From Macrotrachela quadricornifera (Eukaryota > Rotifera > Eurotatoria > Philodinida > Philodinidae), in contig JAJEKB010021088.1 of assembly GCA_022393335.1 (NCBI GenBank), positions 395,700 to 459,699 of the forward strand: DNA of 64,000 nt. The letters are read 5' to 3'. This document shows, piece by piece, positions 49,182 to 61,417 of the stretch. The position numbers and the translations under genes were made by a program. The notes below the pieces were generated by a model, which did not search any database, was not told the origin of the DNA, and saw only the letters and a list, made by a program, of their open reading frames with translations. Position 1 is the stretch's first letter, and every line of letters starts with the position of its first letter.

Positions 49182-50264
49182 TTACATTATATTTGAAATA
49201 AATGAAGGTAGAATTTGTACAGAAAAAACGTATCGTTCTGTTCTTGTATCAAATTCAAATTTATCAATTTTTAATCTAACACCAGGTCGTAATAGAATTT
49301 CTTGTTCATCTGTAATATATGCAATAGATGATAAATCAACATATTGATCATTTGATGCAATACGTTGAATTTGAATAATATATAAAACATTTGAACCATA
49401 CATTTCTGCAACTTCACGTGATTTTGATGTTGAAATAAATGATGACCATTTATATGCAAAACCTTTTCCAATAGCTTGTTTATATATTTCAATTTGATCA
49501 AAAGATAATTCTTCACCACGATAAACAATAATAGATGAAAATTTTTCTGTTGATTTAAGAATATGTTTTATTTGTTTTCGTATGGACAAATATTTATTAT
49601 GTCGTATACCAATATAATTATATAAAAGATAACAAAATGGACCAAGAGTTTCTAATTTTGTACGATCATTTTCACGTAATGTCTCATTAACAATCTTAAA
49701 TAAAAAACATGGTTTTGTATATAATCGAGCACAACATTGTTGTAAATTTTCAATATTTTTCTTTTTTATTAATCGAATTTCATCTGTTAATTGTAAAGCT
49801 TCATTATCAAAACCGAGTTTATTACCTTCACTTAAAATTCCATTAATAAGTGCATCAATTAATCGTGAAAATTTTATTTTTATTGTACCTTTAGTAAACA
49901 TAATTAACCAATCAGTAATAAAAATTGATCCATAATATGGAGTATCAATTGTAATTGAACGTCGAATTGGTTGAACAAAATTAAAACGTTCACGACGATA
50001 ATAAGATATTATATCTTCAGTATTTGAACATCGTCGAATAGGTCGTTGTTTAACTTGATCATTTATATTTATTTGTAAAAATTTATTAAGATCAATTTTA
50101 TAAATTTCATTAAGAATTATTTCATTTTGATGAGTTTGATAAGCTTGTTCAATTTGATTATTAATTGTAGGAATATATGGAGTCCATTGATCAGATTCTT
50201 TTAATGACCATGGATTTGTATTCGATCTCCAATACCATATTACTTCATTGTCTTGTTGATTCAT
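49182..50264 (-). CDS. WWE-domain arginine-type ADP-ribosyltransferase
   Basis: Single exon, 360 aa, ATG at 50264. Residues 1-50 look like a WWE domain (VIWYWRSNTNPW, DQWTPYIPTINNQIEQAY), which in other proteins binds ADP-ribose-containing chains. The C-terminal part is an R-S-E class ADP-ribosyltransferase. It has the NAD-contacting Arg in VYRGE (about residue 249), the Ser-Thr-Ser motif in FISTSKSREVAEMYG (278-280), and the catalytic loop Glu-Gln-Glu in ITDEQEILLRPG (320-322). All key residues are present, so it is probably active, transferring ADP-ribose from NAD+ to protein. No signal peptide is evident, so it is likely intracellular. Bdelloids have many such genes. The target is unknown. 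Confidence 0.87.
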   Translation of the reverse strand: MNQQDNEVIWYWRSNTNPWSLKESDQWTPYIPTINNQIEQAYQTHQNEIILNEIYKIDLNKFLQININDQVKQRPIRRCSNTEDIISYYRRERFNFVQPIRRSITIDTPYYGSIFITDWLIMFTKGTIKIKFSRLIDALINGILSEGNKLGFDNEALQLTDEIRLIKKKNIENLQQCCARLYTKPCFLFKIVNETLRENDRTKLETLGPFCYLLYNYIGIRHNKYLSIRKQIKHILKSTEKFSSIIVYRGEELSFDQIEIYKQAIGKGFAYKWSSFISTSKSREVAEMYGSNVLYIIQIQRIASNDQYVDLSSIAYITDEQEILLRPGVRLKIDKFEFDTRTERYVFSVQILPSFISNIM

Positions 50265-51388
50265 ATACTTCGAAAGAGAATAGTAATGTATTTTTATACT
50301 TCAATTATTTCATCAAAAAGCAATTCATTGAAAATTTTCATCGATATATCTGAAATTCTAGTTGAAGATTAAAGTAATCATTCTGCTTTTACTGTTTGTA
50401 TTATACTTTATCTTATGAAAGGGGAAATTATTGTCATATATTAATACAATCAATATACTAACAGAAATGTATTCAAATAACACAGCAAAATGAAAAATTT
50501 AATTATTATTATGCTGCTCATTTGATAGCGTTACGATATCTTTGATAAATTGATCGATGTAAAACATTAAGTATGCAAGATTTTTTTTTATTTCCTCTCC
50601 AAATTCATTATATCATCAAATCGAATCTTAATTATTTCAAGAATAAGACAATTCATACATTAACTAAACTGTTTTGATAAATATTAACTTTTATTTTTAT
50701 ATAATTTTACATACTTAAATTTGTCTTGTATGTTGTTCTCTTGTCACATACTATTATTAATGTTTAACATGGAGAGAATATATTTTATTGATTGATTAAG
50801 TGAAAGAAAAAAAAACGAGTAACAACGTGGCGTTTCTTCCTGTTCTATATTGATCAGGACTTGTGAATCATTATTTGTTTCAATTTACGTCATAGATCAG
50901 AGTTGGAAGATACTTGACTCTGAAGTAATAATTTTTCTATGAAATTCATGATATTATTAGACAATATTTATTTATGTTATAGTCTAATAAGGTACTGAGA
51001 GATTTTAAAAAGTATCAATACAACAGAATATTTGACTTTGAATATTGAAAAAACGGTTTTGTACCAGTAGATATGTTATGATAATTTTAGAACTAGAAAC
51101 ATTGTCATTGAACAATTCTATTGAATAATCTAGTCGATCACGATAATGAAACACATTTTAATTTGTTTTTATATTTGTTAACTAATAAAAATGTCATTTA
51201 TGATTTAAATGTGAATGAGTAAAATTTGTCATGCCTTTTCCGTTCTATTTTTCTTCCGTCATCGATAAGCTACACCTTTATAATATAACGCAAAGGAGTA
51301 AAAATATTGAGTTGTATTGAAAAGAAAAAACGAAGACATTATGACGAACTTACATTAATCAAAAATACTATGTATGTCATGACATAAT
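50265..51388. other. intergenic between divergently transcribed genes
   Basis: Presumably contains promoters for the ADP-ribosyltransferase (leftward) and the MFS gene (rightward); no distinct element found. Confidence 0.4.
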
Positions 51389-54190
51389 ATGGCTACTTTA
51401 ATCTCAATAAGTACACTCGTGGACAATCAACAAACATTCAATAATAATAATGATTCAATAACTAATGAACGTGATGTTACAATATCGAATGAAGTGTATA
51501 AAAAAGCTATGCGTACTCTTGTAAGAAAACTAGATATACGCCTGATACCATTATTAACTTTACTGGAGTTAAATTCATTTTTGAATCGAATCAATATTGG
51601 TGAGTACTCTGTATATTTAATTTTGTATTAATTGTAAAAAGGATATGTGTAATTTTTTTCTAGGAAATGCGAAAGTTGCAGGCATCGAAGATAGTCTTCA
51701 CCTAACTCAGACACAATATAGTTGGGCAGTATCAATTTATTTCATTGGTTTTGTACGTATATACTATATATCTTGTTCAAGTTAAACAGATAAGAGACAT
51801 TTTTTGCTTATATTCATTGCAATAGATGCTACTGGAAATTCCATCAAATTTAATGATGCGTCTTATTGGACCATCAAAATTTTTGTCAATTGTTATGATA
51901 ATATGGGGCATCATCATGATATCAATGGCATTTGTTCAAAATGCATCTGGTCTACTAGTTACACGATTCTTTTTGGTATATAATTGAATTTCATTATAAT
52001 TGTTTCTTACACACGACGGTAGCCGAAATGTTTCTAATCCATTTAATGAAGCATACAATATAATATAGAAAACAGAGTTATGAATAATGAACTAAGTGTA
52101 TTGCACATTTAAAGAAACTGAGCATGAAATTATTAAAAGATATTTATTTCTAAAGTTTTGATATGTATTCGGATGATTACTACAATGAAACTAAAATGAT
52201 CTCAGAACGATTCTATCGAACTATTTGCTATAAAATTTCCAAGATGGAAATATCGATAGAATTTTTTAAAGAAAATTAGATTTTTAAAAATATAAAAATT
52301 TCCTGTAGTATCTTTCTTTGCATAACACATGTATACTTGGAATAGTTCCAACATTATCTTCTTTCAGTATAGTATAACTAAAATTCTATGATAGGAAAAC
52401 AACATGGAAGATTTGTGCGATTTTAGGGTGCAGCACAAGCGGGCTTTTTTCCGGGAATAATATTTTACTTGTCATTATGGTATATACGCGAACAACATTC
52501 ATTTCGTATGGCGATATTCTATTGTGGTGTTTTATTATCTGGTGCTTTTGGAGGCATCTTAGTGAGTGAAATATATTACGTTATATTGACTTTTTTTGAC
52601 AATTATTTTGATAGGCTTATGGTATTAGTCTCTTAAGTCACCTAGACAAACTCGAAGGATGGCAATGGATTTTTATTCTCGACGGAGCACCAAGTGTTCT
52701 ATTAGGAATACTTACATACTTCTTTCTTGGTGACTTGCCAGAAACTGTTCAATGTAAGACGATTAAATTAATGTTAAATAAAACAGTAAATTTTTTTTGT
52801 CGCTATTTTTCTCAGGGTTATCAAATACAGAAAAAGAAATGTTAACAAATCGTCTACATCAAGATACAGGTTTATCATGTAATGGAGAATATATTTTTTC
52901 ATGGGAACAAGTTCGCTCTGTGTTTATTGATTGGAAAATCTATTTGTATATGTTTATATATGTTGGTAATTCTATAGCAGCACATTGTCTCATTATTTAT
53001 TTACCTATGTTAATCAGTAAAAGTATGAAATTTACCAATGCAAATGCTCAATTGATGTCTTCTCCACCACATATTATTTCATGTGTAACTACACTACTTA
53101 TATCTTATTCTGCTGGTCGTTTTAATGAACGTGGTTATCATATGAGTTTGAGCTTATTGATTGGCATCTTTGGATATATTTTATTAATTACTTTAACAAA
53201 ATATAGTGCAACTGTCCTATATATTGCAACGTGTATTACATGTGTTGGTACATACTCAGCTATTCCACTTATTATGTCATGGTTTACTAACAACGTCGGT
53301 GGACACACAAAACGAGCTGTAGCAACAGGATTTATTATTGGTTTTGGAAATATTAGTGGTATTGTAGTCGGTCATGTAAGTCTTAATAGTACCATATAGA
53401 TAAATATTAGTTTAGCAATTGATGAAAGTTTTAGTATGAATTACAAGAAATATTTTAATTTCAGATTCTCGAAAGTAGAAATCCTCTGCATCATGATTTT
53501 GAATTGTCATAAATCATGATATTTTTTTTTGTTGACGATGATTGCAGGTTATATTTATTTTAATGGGTCTATATGCATTTCAATCGAAAATAAAATCATG
53601 ATATTTAAGAAATGAAGCAAAGTCACATATCTTTTTGTTCGTTTTGTAGTTTTCATAAATTTTTATTCTCAAGCGTAAATAGTTGAACTTCATCAATATT
53701 ATATTAAAAAGAATTAAAATGAAACGTAGTGCAAAACATAATCGTATGAGTTGAGTCAGCCATATATATATCAATTCTTTTGTACGATTATTAGATTTTA
53801 AAATAACTTATAACTTAAATTTTTCATATACTATTATTCAACTCGATAGTATATATCTTGATGAAGTTCAACTTGACAAAATCAATGTGTCTAATACTCA
53901 ATTTACAATCTAGATTTACCGGACAGAAGATGCTCCATTCTTCGTTCGTAGTCATTTGATTAATCTCAGTTTTATGGCTTCGATACTGATCGTTTCATTG
54001 ATATTAAAATTTATTCTGTTACGTGAAAATCAACGACGAGATCATTTAACATTAGAAGAATATCAACAAGAACTAACAAAATATGGAGCACAACCTTGTG
54101 ATTTAGTAAGTCAAAGAAAAAGTTCAATATTATTTTTTATTCATTAATTTCTTTTCTTTTTAGCATCCTGATTTTCGATATACTACGTGA
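51389..54190 (+). CDS. MFS transporter, anion:cation symporter (Dal5-like) family
   Basis: Eight exons: 51389-51599, 51664-51752, 51826-51975, 52427-52561, 52615-52753, 52816-53375, 53914-54105 and 54164-54190. They total 1503 nt, in frame, or 500 aa. A membrane permease with about 12 helices. The first half carries DIRLIPLLTLLELNSFLNR, LTQTQYSWAVSIYFIGF and RFFLGAAQAGFFPGIIFY, the signature of the allantoate/nicotinate permease branch of the ACS family known mostly from fungi. GWQWIFILDGAPSVLLG follows. The second half ends RTEDAPFF and a cytoplasmic tail (EEYQQELTKYG). The substrate is probably an organic anion or vitamin. The fourth codon of the usual DRxNIG motif is changed (NRINIG). Fungal-type similarity suggests horizontal acquisition followed by intron gain. 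Confidence 0.88.
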
Positions 54191-54787
54191 AAATAATTGA
54201 ATCAATCTAAAATACAAAATTAATTTTATTTAAATTATTTTTTTTGATAGTCACTTAAATTTGAATATGATATTTTATAATATTTAATTATATTTGTAAA
54301 TAAAAATATTAATGGATAATAAAATGAAAATAGCAGAAAAGAACTTGAATATTTGTGAATTACAACATATTATTTTCTAAAAAAATAAAAAATCTTGAGG
54401 GTGAGGGTAAAAGCAGATAACGGAAAAGTACCAAAAATTCAATTTTTATTCCTTAACATCTGAAGCTAAAAATGATTGAATGAAAACCTAATAGAATAAT
54501 AAATTGATATTCCTGAATTCGAATATGATGTCAGAAAAGATAAAGAAAAAACGATATAAAATTATATAAATTAAGTTATATCATAACCTTTTACTCAAAT
54601 TCTTTGACAACACGATTATATAAAATAACAAAAATCATGCGTAATCGACCTCTAGCGAACAAGTAATACATTGCTTGATTTGTTAAACCAATGGTATTTA
54701 ATAACCTTCAATGAATGATTCATCTAGTTTTTAAAATATGTTCTTCTAACTAAGAATTGTTAAATATTTGATTATTAATTGATAAAA
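54191..54787. other. intergenic
   Basis: AT-rich spacer between the MFS gene and COQ3; nothing recognised. Confidence 0.4.
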
Positions 54788-55902
54788 ATGTCGATTCTAT
54801 ATCGTCATATATTTCGGTCTATTCCTCGAATTAGGTTAATTTATTTTACTTTTAACTTTGTATTTTTTTTTAAATAATTCTTTTGATTATATCATAGGTC
54901 TATTACATTAACATCTCGTCAATTATCAATAAAAAGTTCTGTTGATCCAGATGAAATCAATCGTTTTCGTCAATTATCATCAGCATGGTGGGATGAAGCA
55001 GGAGAATATGCTGCATTACATTCACTTAATCAACTTCGAGTACCATTTATTCGTGAACAAATTCTTCAAAATTCATCAAAAATAAAAGATCCTATTAAAC
55101 CATTAAAAGATGTTCAATTACTTGATATTGGTTGTGGTGGTGGTATTTTAACTGAAGTTTGTATATTAATCAATAAAAAAAGATTTAAAACAAAAAAAAA
55201 AATTCTCTTTTTATAGTCTTTAGCACGTCTTGGTGCTTCAATATTAGGTATTGATGCTGTTGCAGAAAATATATCTACAGCTGAATATCATATTGATTAT
55301 TCTATAAAACAAAATCTTAATTACAAACATGGTTTGTTTATTTATTCATTTTTTTTTTTATTTTTCTCTATTTTGATTTATTAATTTTCGTTAGTATAGT
55401 GACACTAGAAGAATTATGTGAAAATTGTGAACATATAGAAAAATATGATGCTATTATTGCTTCAGAAGTTATTGAACATATTAATGATGTCGATAGTTTT
55501 ATTGGAAATATAGGAAAACTTCTTAAAGTAACAAAAAAAAAAAATTTATTTCGATAATAAAATTTTAATTAAATTTAGCCAAAAGGTCTTTGTTTTATTA
55601 CAACATTAAATCAAACAGTTGCTTCTTATCTTCTTGGTATTATTGCTGCTGAATATATTTTTCGAATTGTTCCAATAGGTACACATACATGGAATAAATT
55701 TATTCGTCCATCTGATTTAATAACTTTATTTGAAAAAAGTTAGAATTTAATTTTTCTTTCTTTTTTTTTTGTATATTTATTTTTTTTAGATGGTTTTTCT
55801 GTTATGCTTAATAATGGAATGTTTTATAATCCAATTACAAATCGATGGTCATGGTCAGAAAATCAAGCAATTAATTATGCATTATGTGCAGCAAAAAATT
55901 AG
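54788..55902 (+). CDS. COQ3: Ubiquinone biosynthesis O-methyltransferase, mitochondrial
   Basis: Six exons: 54788-54834, 54898-55156, 55217-55331, 55400-55527, 55579-55738 and 55790-55902. They total 822 nt, in frame, or 273 aa. It performs the two O-methylation steps of coenzyme Q synthesis on the matrix side of the inner mitochondrial membrane. The N-terminus is Arg-rich without acids (MSILYRHIFRSIPRIR), a mitochondrial presequence. Family landmarks are SSAWWDEAGEYAALHSLNQLR, the SAM motif LLDIGCGGGILTE, GIDAVAENI, ASEVIEHINDVDSFI and PIGTHTWNKFIRPSDL. Donors of introns 2 and 3 are GTTTGT, weaker than elsewhere, but they give the right phase. It is slightly shorter than vertebrate COQ3, mostly at the N-terminus. 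All motifs intact. Confidence 0.93.
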
Positions 55903-55956
55903 TTTATATTATTTTCTTTTTCATCATTATTGAATTTAAAAAATAAATTTTTTTTT

Positions 55957-55972
55957 AGCCCTTAAAAGGGCT
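55957..55972 (-). terminator. Histone 3' stem-loop of H4
   Basis: On the minus strand AGCCCTTTTAAGGGCT forms a 6-bp stem and 4-base loop, 49 bases past the H4 stop. This is the site of SLBP-dependent 3' processing of replication-type histone mRNA. Confidence 0.9.
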
Positions 55973-56020
55973 GATTGGATTTTTTTGTTGTTTTTTTTTT
56001 CTTCTTTATTATTATTTTAT

Positions 56021-56344
<324 letters not shown>

Positions 56345-56643
56345 TCAATTAAATTTTTATTATTTGAATAGAAAAGAAAAATGAATATATATGATCATTT
56401 GATACATATGTATATTCATTTTATACTTATATGAAAATCGTTTATCTGTTGGTCAGTTAAGAATAGTTGTTTAGTAACCAATCGAAATAGAGAAAAGAAC
56501 AATCAGCTGTTTAAGTGCAAAATATTTATATATGTTTCTTTATTCTACTTAAAGATCGTTTAAATAATATTCAATAATAATTTTTTTTGTTAAATTCAAT
56601 TTGTTAAATTCGAATACAAACATTTATAAATTTAAAAAATTTT

Positions 56644-56659
56644 AGCCCTAAAAAGGGCT
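56644..56659 (-). terminator. Histone 3' stem-loop of H2B
   Basis: Minus strand AGCCCTTTTTAGGGCT, 6-bp stem and 4-base loop, 36 bases past the H2B stop; same stem as the H4 element. Confidence 0.9.
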
Positions 56660-56695
56660 GTTTGGGTTTGATTAATTCAATATGAAATATTTTAT

Positions 56696-57079
56696 TTATT
56701 TTGCACTTGTATATTTGGTAACAGCTTTTGTACCTTCTGATACAGCATGTTTAGCAAGTTCACCAGGTAATAAAAGTCGAACAGCTGTTTGAATTTCTCG
56801 ACTACTTATTGTTGATCGTTTATTATAATGAGATAAACGACTTGATTCAGCAGCAATACGTTCAAATATATCATTAACAAATGAATTCATAATTGACATA
56901 GCTTTTGATGATATACCCGTATCGGGATGAACTTGTTTAAGGACTTTGTATACATATATTGAATAGGTTTCTTTTCGTTTACGTCTAACTTTTTTATCAG
57001 TACCTTTAGTACCTGATGAACCTTTGGATGTTTTTGTAACAGCTTTTTTTGAACCTTTTGATGGTGTTTTTGGTGGCAT
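56696..57079 (-). CDS. H2B: Histone H2B
   Basis: Intronless 127-codon frame. The N-terminal tail is Lys/Ser/Thr-rich ([20 protein letters not shown]). The histone fold begins at [20 protein letters not shown] and continues with [20 protein letters not shown], ending [10 protein letters not shown], as in all animal H2B. It pairs with H2A in the nucleosome core. It is divergent from the H2A gene across a 255-bp spacer, so the two are probably co-regulated in S phase. The stem-loop at 56644 supports replication-dependent expression. Confidence 0.98.
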   Translation of the reverse strand: MPPKTPSKGSKKAVTKTSKGSSGTKGTDKKVRRKRKETYSIYVYKVLKQVHPDTGISSKAMSIMNSFVNDIFERIAAESSRLSHYNKRSTISSREIQTAVRLLLPGELAKHAVSEGTKAVTKYTSAK

Positions 57080-57334
57080 GTTGACGAATATGAATGATAT
57101 AGAGAGTAGAAGAAAAAAAGAAACTTATTTTTTTCGTTCCTTATATTTATATATGTATGTATATTTCTATCGTTTGTTCGTTGAACAACCAATCATTAGT
57201 GTTAGTATATGATTGGTTAAAAAAGTTGTTCATTACATGGACATATATATAGTTAAGATAGATACAGATTTATTTTATATTATATACATTATTTCTACAT
57301 ATTTTCGTCAAGTAAATAAACAAATCAAGACACA
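57080..57334. promoter_or_regulatory. Divergent H2B/H2A promoter with paired CCAAT boxes
   Basis: The spacer carries AACCAATCAT at 57187-57196 and its exact complement ATGATTGGTT at 57209-57218, so one CCAAT box faces each gene. TATA-like runs lie towards H2A (TATATATAG near 57244) and H2B (TATATATGTATG near 57150). Inverted CCAAT pairs are common in divergent histone promoters. Confidence 0.7.
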
Positions 57335-57896
57335 ATGTCAGGACGAGGAAAAACTGCAGGAAGTGGAAAAGCACGAGCTAAAGCTAAAACTCGTTCATCA
57401 CGAGCTGGTCTTCAATTTCCAGTTGTAAGTTTAATCATTAAAAAAAAAAGATTCTTTTTTTAAAAAAAAATCATTTATTTCCTAGGGTCGTATTCATCGT
57501 CTTCTTCGACGTGGTAATTATGCCGAACGTGTTGGTGCTGGTGCACCTGTTTATTTAGGTGCTGTACTTGAATACTTATCGGCTGAAATTCTTGAATTAG
57601 CTGGTAATGCTGCACGTGATAATAAGAAGACACGTATTATTCCACGTCATCTTCAATTAGCCATTCGTAATGATGAAGAATTGAATAAATTATTATCTGG
57701 TGTTACCATTGCACAAGGTGGTGTCTTGCCTAATATTCAAGCTATTCTTTTACCAAAAAAGACTGCCGAAGGTGGTCCTACATCAACACCACGTGAAACA
57801 ACAGGTGGTGCTGGTCCAAGTAAAAAGAAACCAGCTGGTGATAAAGGTGAAAAATCAGGTGCATCATCAGGTAGCAAAGCTGCTGATAAAGCTTAA
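57335..57896 (+). CDS. Bdelloid-type histone H2A (H2Abd) with long C-terminal tail
   Basis: Two exons, 57335-57424 and 57486-57896, separated by a 61-bp intron. The product is 166 aa, against about 125-130 for canonical H2A. The core is standard: [60 protein letters not shown] and [20 protein letters not shown]. After LLPKKT the protein continues for about 45 residues of Gly, Ser, Lys, Pro and Thr, ending KAADKA, with no SQ(E/D) phosphorylation motif of H2AX. Bdelloids are known to lack ordinary H2A and H2AX and to use such long-tailed variants. The intron inside a stem-loop-bearing histone gene is itself unusual. Confidence 0.95.
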
Positions 57897-57949
57897 ATAT
57901 GCTTGACCTAATTAAATAATATCATAAAGAAATATTATAAAAACCCAAC

Positions 57950-57965
57950 AGCCCTCTTTAGGGCT
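57950..57965 (+). terminator. Histone 3' stem-loop of H2A
   Basis: AGCCCTCTTTAGGGCT, 6-bp stem and 4-base loop, 54 bases past the H2A stop; confirms replication-type 3' processing despite the intron. Confidence 0.9.
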
Positions 57966-59826
57966 AATACTTTTTTTAAATTCATAAATGTTGGAAAACG
58001 ATATAAAACACTAAATGAATATCTATTTATTATTTTCAAATTATAAATAAAATATTCGTTATATTGCACATATATAAGAATTCATTCAAACATTTATTTG
58101 AGAAACAATCAGAATCTTAAGTATGTTAATACATATTATTTATTTTATTTATAAACTTTCTTTGATGGATTAAAACAAAGTTACTTTTGATGATATACAA
58201 GAAATAAACTTCATATCTATTTTTGTGAAATTATATTTATAATCATGCATTTATCTATTTAATTCTTGATTTTTACGTTAAGATTGATAGCATTTATTTA
58301 TTTATTTAAAAGTCATTTGAATAATTCTATTGAGTCGAATTTTCCAATGGAATTATCAGGATCAATCCTCTAATCTCTAAATGATTATTTTGGCTCATTA
58401 AATACAATGCTACTTATTTTTGGATTAAAAAATAAAACTAAACATTCTTAATTATATTTAAAGTATAAGCTCATTTATTATATTATATATAAAATCAACA
58501 TAGAATTCCATTCGTTTTTCTTTTGAACATACAACTTTTGATTTTAGAAAGTCTCATTTAAAAATTCAAATTCGGAAAAGAAGTGCAATCTAGTTTGTAG
58601 GTAAATATCAGTCAAGTTATTAAACTGGCGAGTATATCATTTGAAATACAGTGAATTCGTTCATTTGTATTTTGCATATTAGTAGTGATTTTTGAATTAT
58701 TTATCTCTTTATCTGAGAAATGTATTAGTATTTATATTTTACAAAGACTAGAGAGAAAATAAATGCCATAAATTCAATCATATTTTCTATTGAAAACATT
58801 GTATTTTATATATGGATTATATGTTCCATTGTTCAGAGATTCTTTAATAACTCGGTAACTGACATTTTTCATTGTCACGTTTTTGTCACTCAGTGGTTGA
58901 TATATTTCATTTTTTTTCTTAATAATTTGGCTAATTATCTTTCTACGAACTATAATTTTAATATTCTAGAACTATCATCATCTTATACATGTAGAATATT
59001 GTATTTTCTTTATATTTATAATTAAATAGATTTGATTGTCTGTTTAGTCTTATGTAAAAGATTTATCATTTAAATAATTTAAAAAAAACTACTATGAATA
59101 ATTCGTTTTACTATTATTATCTGTAGTCTTACTTCAATTTGCACTCATTATGAATGACCTTTTACCGGAATTAATATACATATTTTTTAGAGTAATAATC
59201 TCCTGTATACTTAATTTACCATTATTAGTAGTTACGATTGAGTTTATTTTATTAATAAAAAAGAATCGTCGATAGGTAATAATATTTGTACTTTTATTCA
59301 TTATTTAGTCTAGAAAATTTATTAAAGTCGTAGCTTTTTTTAGTAGGTATTATTGGGAAGATTAAATATATCTTTGTACTTATAAATTATATTGTAAGCT
59401 ATTTTATATTATCTCATTTTAATATAATCGATTAATCGTCTTAAGGAAATGATTATCTTGACTTATATTTATAAAAAAAAATGAGTTAATGAACTAGAAT
59501 AATCGAATATATTCATTTTGACATAGTTCTAAAGTAAGCTAATATTGAAAAATAATTATATTTCAACTTGAAAAATATCTGATTGTATGTAATATTTTTT
59601 ATAGATAAAAATGTTTTTCTTTGTTGGACTATAATATTTAATCAATTTTAGTCTCTTGAAAAAAAACTACTTTAAGAAAATACTTTCTAAGCTTTTCTTG
59701 ATATGATTATTAACTTCATTTGATTATTATATTTAACTCCATTATAATCTTGATATAATAATAATTATATACAATATATTATATAGATTCATTTGAAAGA
59801 AAATTCATTTGAAGTCAATCAATAAA
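57966..59826. other. intergenic, AT-rich
   Basis: No gene supported. A 41-codon hydrophobic stretch at 59151-59276 (MNDLLPELIYIFF) resembles a receptor TM1 and could be a decayed GPCR fragment, but it is too short to call. No histone H3 is present. Confidence 0.4.
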
Positions 59827-60930
59827 ATGGTATTTAATAACGCTATATATACTGTGAATATTAGATATATATTAAAATCAATAGTTGAAGATCTTGATGC
59901 AGTGACACAAAGATTTATTATTTATCTTCCATTAGTTTTTTTCATTTTTGGATTTATTGGATTTATTGGCAATACTTTTACTTATCTTCAAGCTGAACTT
60001 CGTTCTAGTACTTGTTGTATTTATTCACTTTGTGGTTCATTTATTGATATCATTAATCTTTCTCTCTATTCATTTCCAAGTTATCTTTCTATAAAACATG
60101 GAATCAATATTCCTTGGTACATATCTAGTGCTTCATGCAAACTTAATCTTTTTCTTCTTGTATTTCTTCCTCATTTATCTGTAAATTTTTTACTTATGGC
60201 TATCATTGATCGATTTGCCTCTACATGCAGTTTCACTTCACCCATACGTCGATTAAATCAAGTTAGAATGGTACCATATATGATTGTTATTATTATCATT
60301 ACTAGTTGTCTTGCTTCAATTTATGCTCCTATTCTCTTTGATTTTATGTTTGAACTTTATTGTATATCTACACAACCGATTATTACAAGTACATTATATA
60401 TTTGTCTTATTGGTTTAATGCAACCAATATTAATGTTAATATTTGTTTTACTTACATATCGAAATGTTCGTCGAAGTCGTCGACGAGTTGTAAGTATAAT
60501 TCTACGTTTTGTTTTTAAAATTGAAAATAGTAATTTATTATAGGGTGAAGGAGTTAGAACAAATGGACGTCATCCTCGAAATCAATTCATTGTTATGATA
60601 TGTTGTCAAGTTCTAGTAACAGGTTTCCTTTCATTACAATGGATTATTGCCTATATATATTATACAATTACCAGTGATCAACAGAAAACTTTTGAACAAT
60701 CATCGGTTATTTGGTTTGTTTTTTCTCTTACAAATGCTTGCTATTATATAAATAATGTTAAATCATTTTATCTTTCAATATTAACATCTCGTTTATTTTG
60801 TACAACATTTAAAAAAGCTATAACACAATTATTATTTCGATCTATACGTGCACAATTTCATATATTCCAAATAAATGTTTCACGAGTTACAAATACTAAT
60901 ATAAGACTTGGTGATATAACACGACATTAA
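59827..60930 (+). CDS. Rhodopsin-like G-protein-coupled receptor (orphan), two exons
   Basis: Exons 59827-60489 and 60544-60930 (54-bp intron, GTAAGT...TTATAG, phase 0) give 349 aa. I chose the ATG at 59827 because the open frame upstream of it has no earlier ATG. Seven hydrophobic segments are visible. TM1 has FIFGFIGFIGNTFTYL with the conserved Asn. TM3 ends in IIDRFAST, a DRY variant. TM5 and a basic third loop (RRSRRR) precede TM6 (MICCQVLVTGFLSLQWIIAY). The Cys pair before TM3 and in extracellular loop 2 (SCKLN, LYCIS) is present. TM7 has NACYYINNVKSFYLSILTSR in place of NPxxY. Ligand unknown; probably a plasma-membrane chemoreceptor of the bdelloid-expanded type. Confidence 0.85.
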
Positions 60931-61415
60931 TATCTAGGATTGATTAAAAACAATTTGAAAATTTTTTTTTTGCTTTATCTTTTTGTTAAATATTGTTCGC
61001 TTTTATGTATGTAAATTCAGCAAAAACAATTTAAATGTTATAATATTTAAAATATAATTCATATTATACTCATTGTATTTTTCGCTTTTAAATATAATGA
61101 TTAATTTATTCAAATAGTTTTATTTGCAACTAATGATTGCTTTCATAATTTTATCATATTTTTACGGATAATATCTTAATTCTTTTTGATAGAAAGATTA
61201 TGTTAGTACTATTAAATCATAGTATTTGTGAGACAATATGTAAATCTTCATTCTGAGAACTTTAAAGCTTATTATTAACTCTGTTCCAAAAAATCCAGAC
61301 AAGACTTTATAATTATAATTAAAAATTTAATTATTTTATTTTTAGAATATATAAAACACATAGAAAGAGATTTATATTATGCATAAATATTGACCTAAAT
61401 ACTTTTATTAACACA
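60931..61415. other. intergenic
   Basis: AT-rich 3' flank of the GPCR; nothing recognised. Confidence 0.4.
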
Positions 61416-61417
61416 TA

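Noticed and set aside
53548..53601. Exon-like segment after an acceptor (GCAG) inside MFS intron 6
   Set aside because: It ends in a stop without a usable donor, and the exon at 53914 fits the MFS family (RTEDAPFF) in phase.
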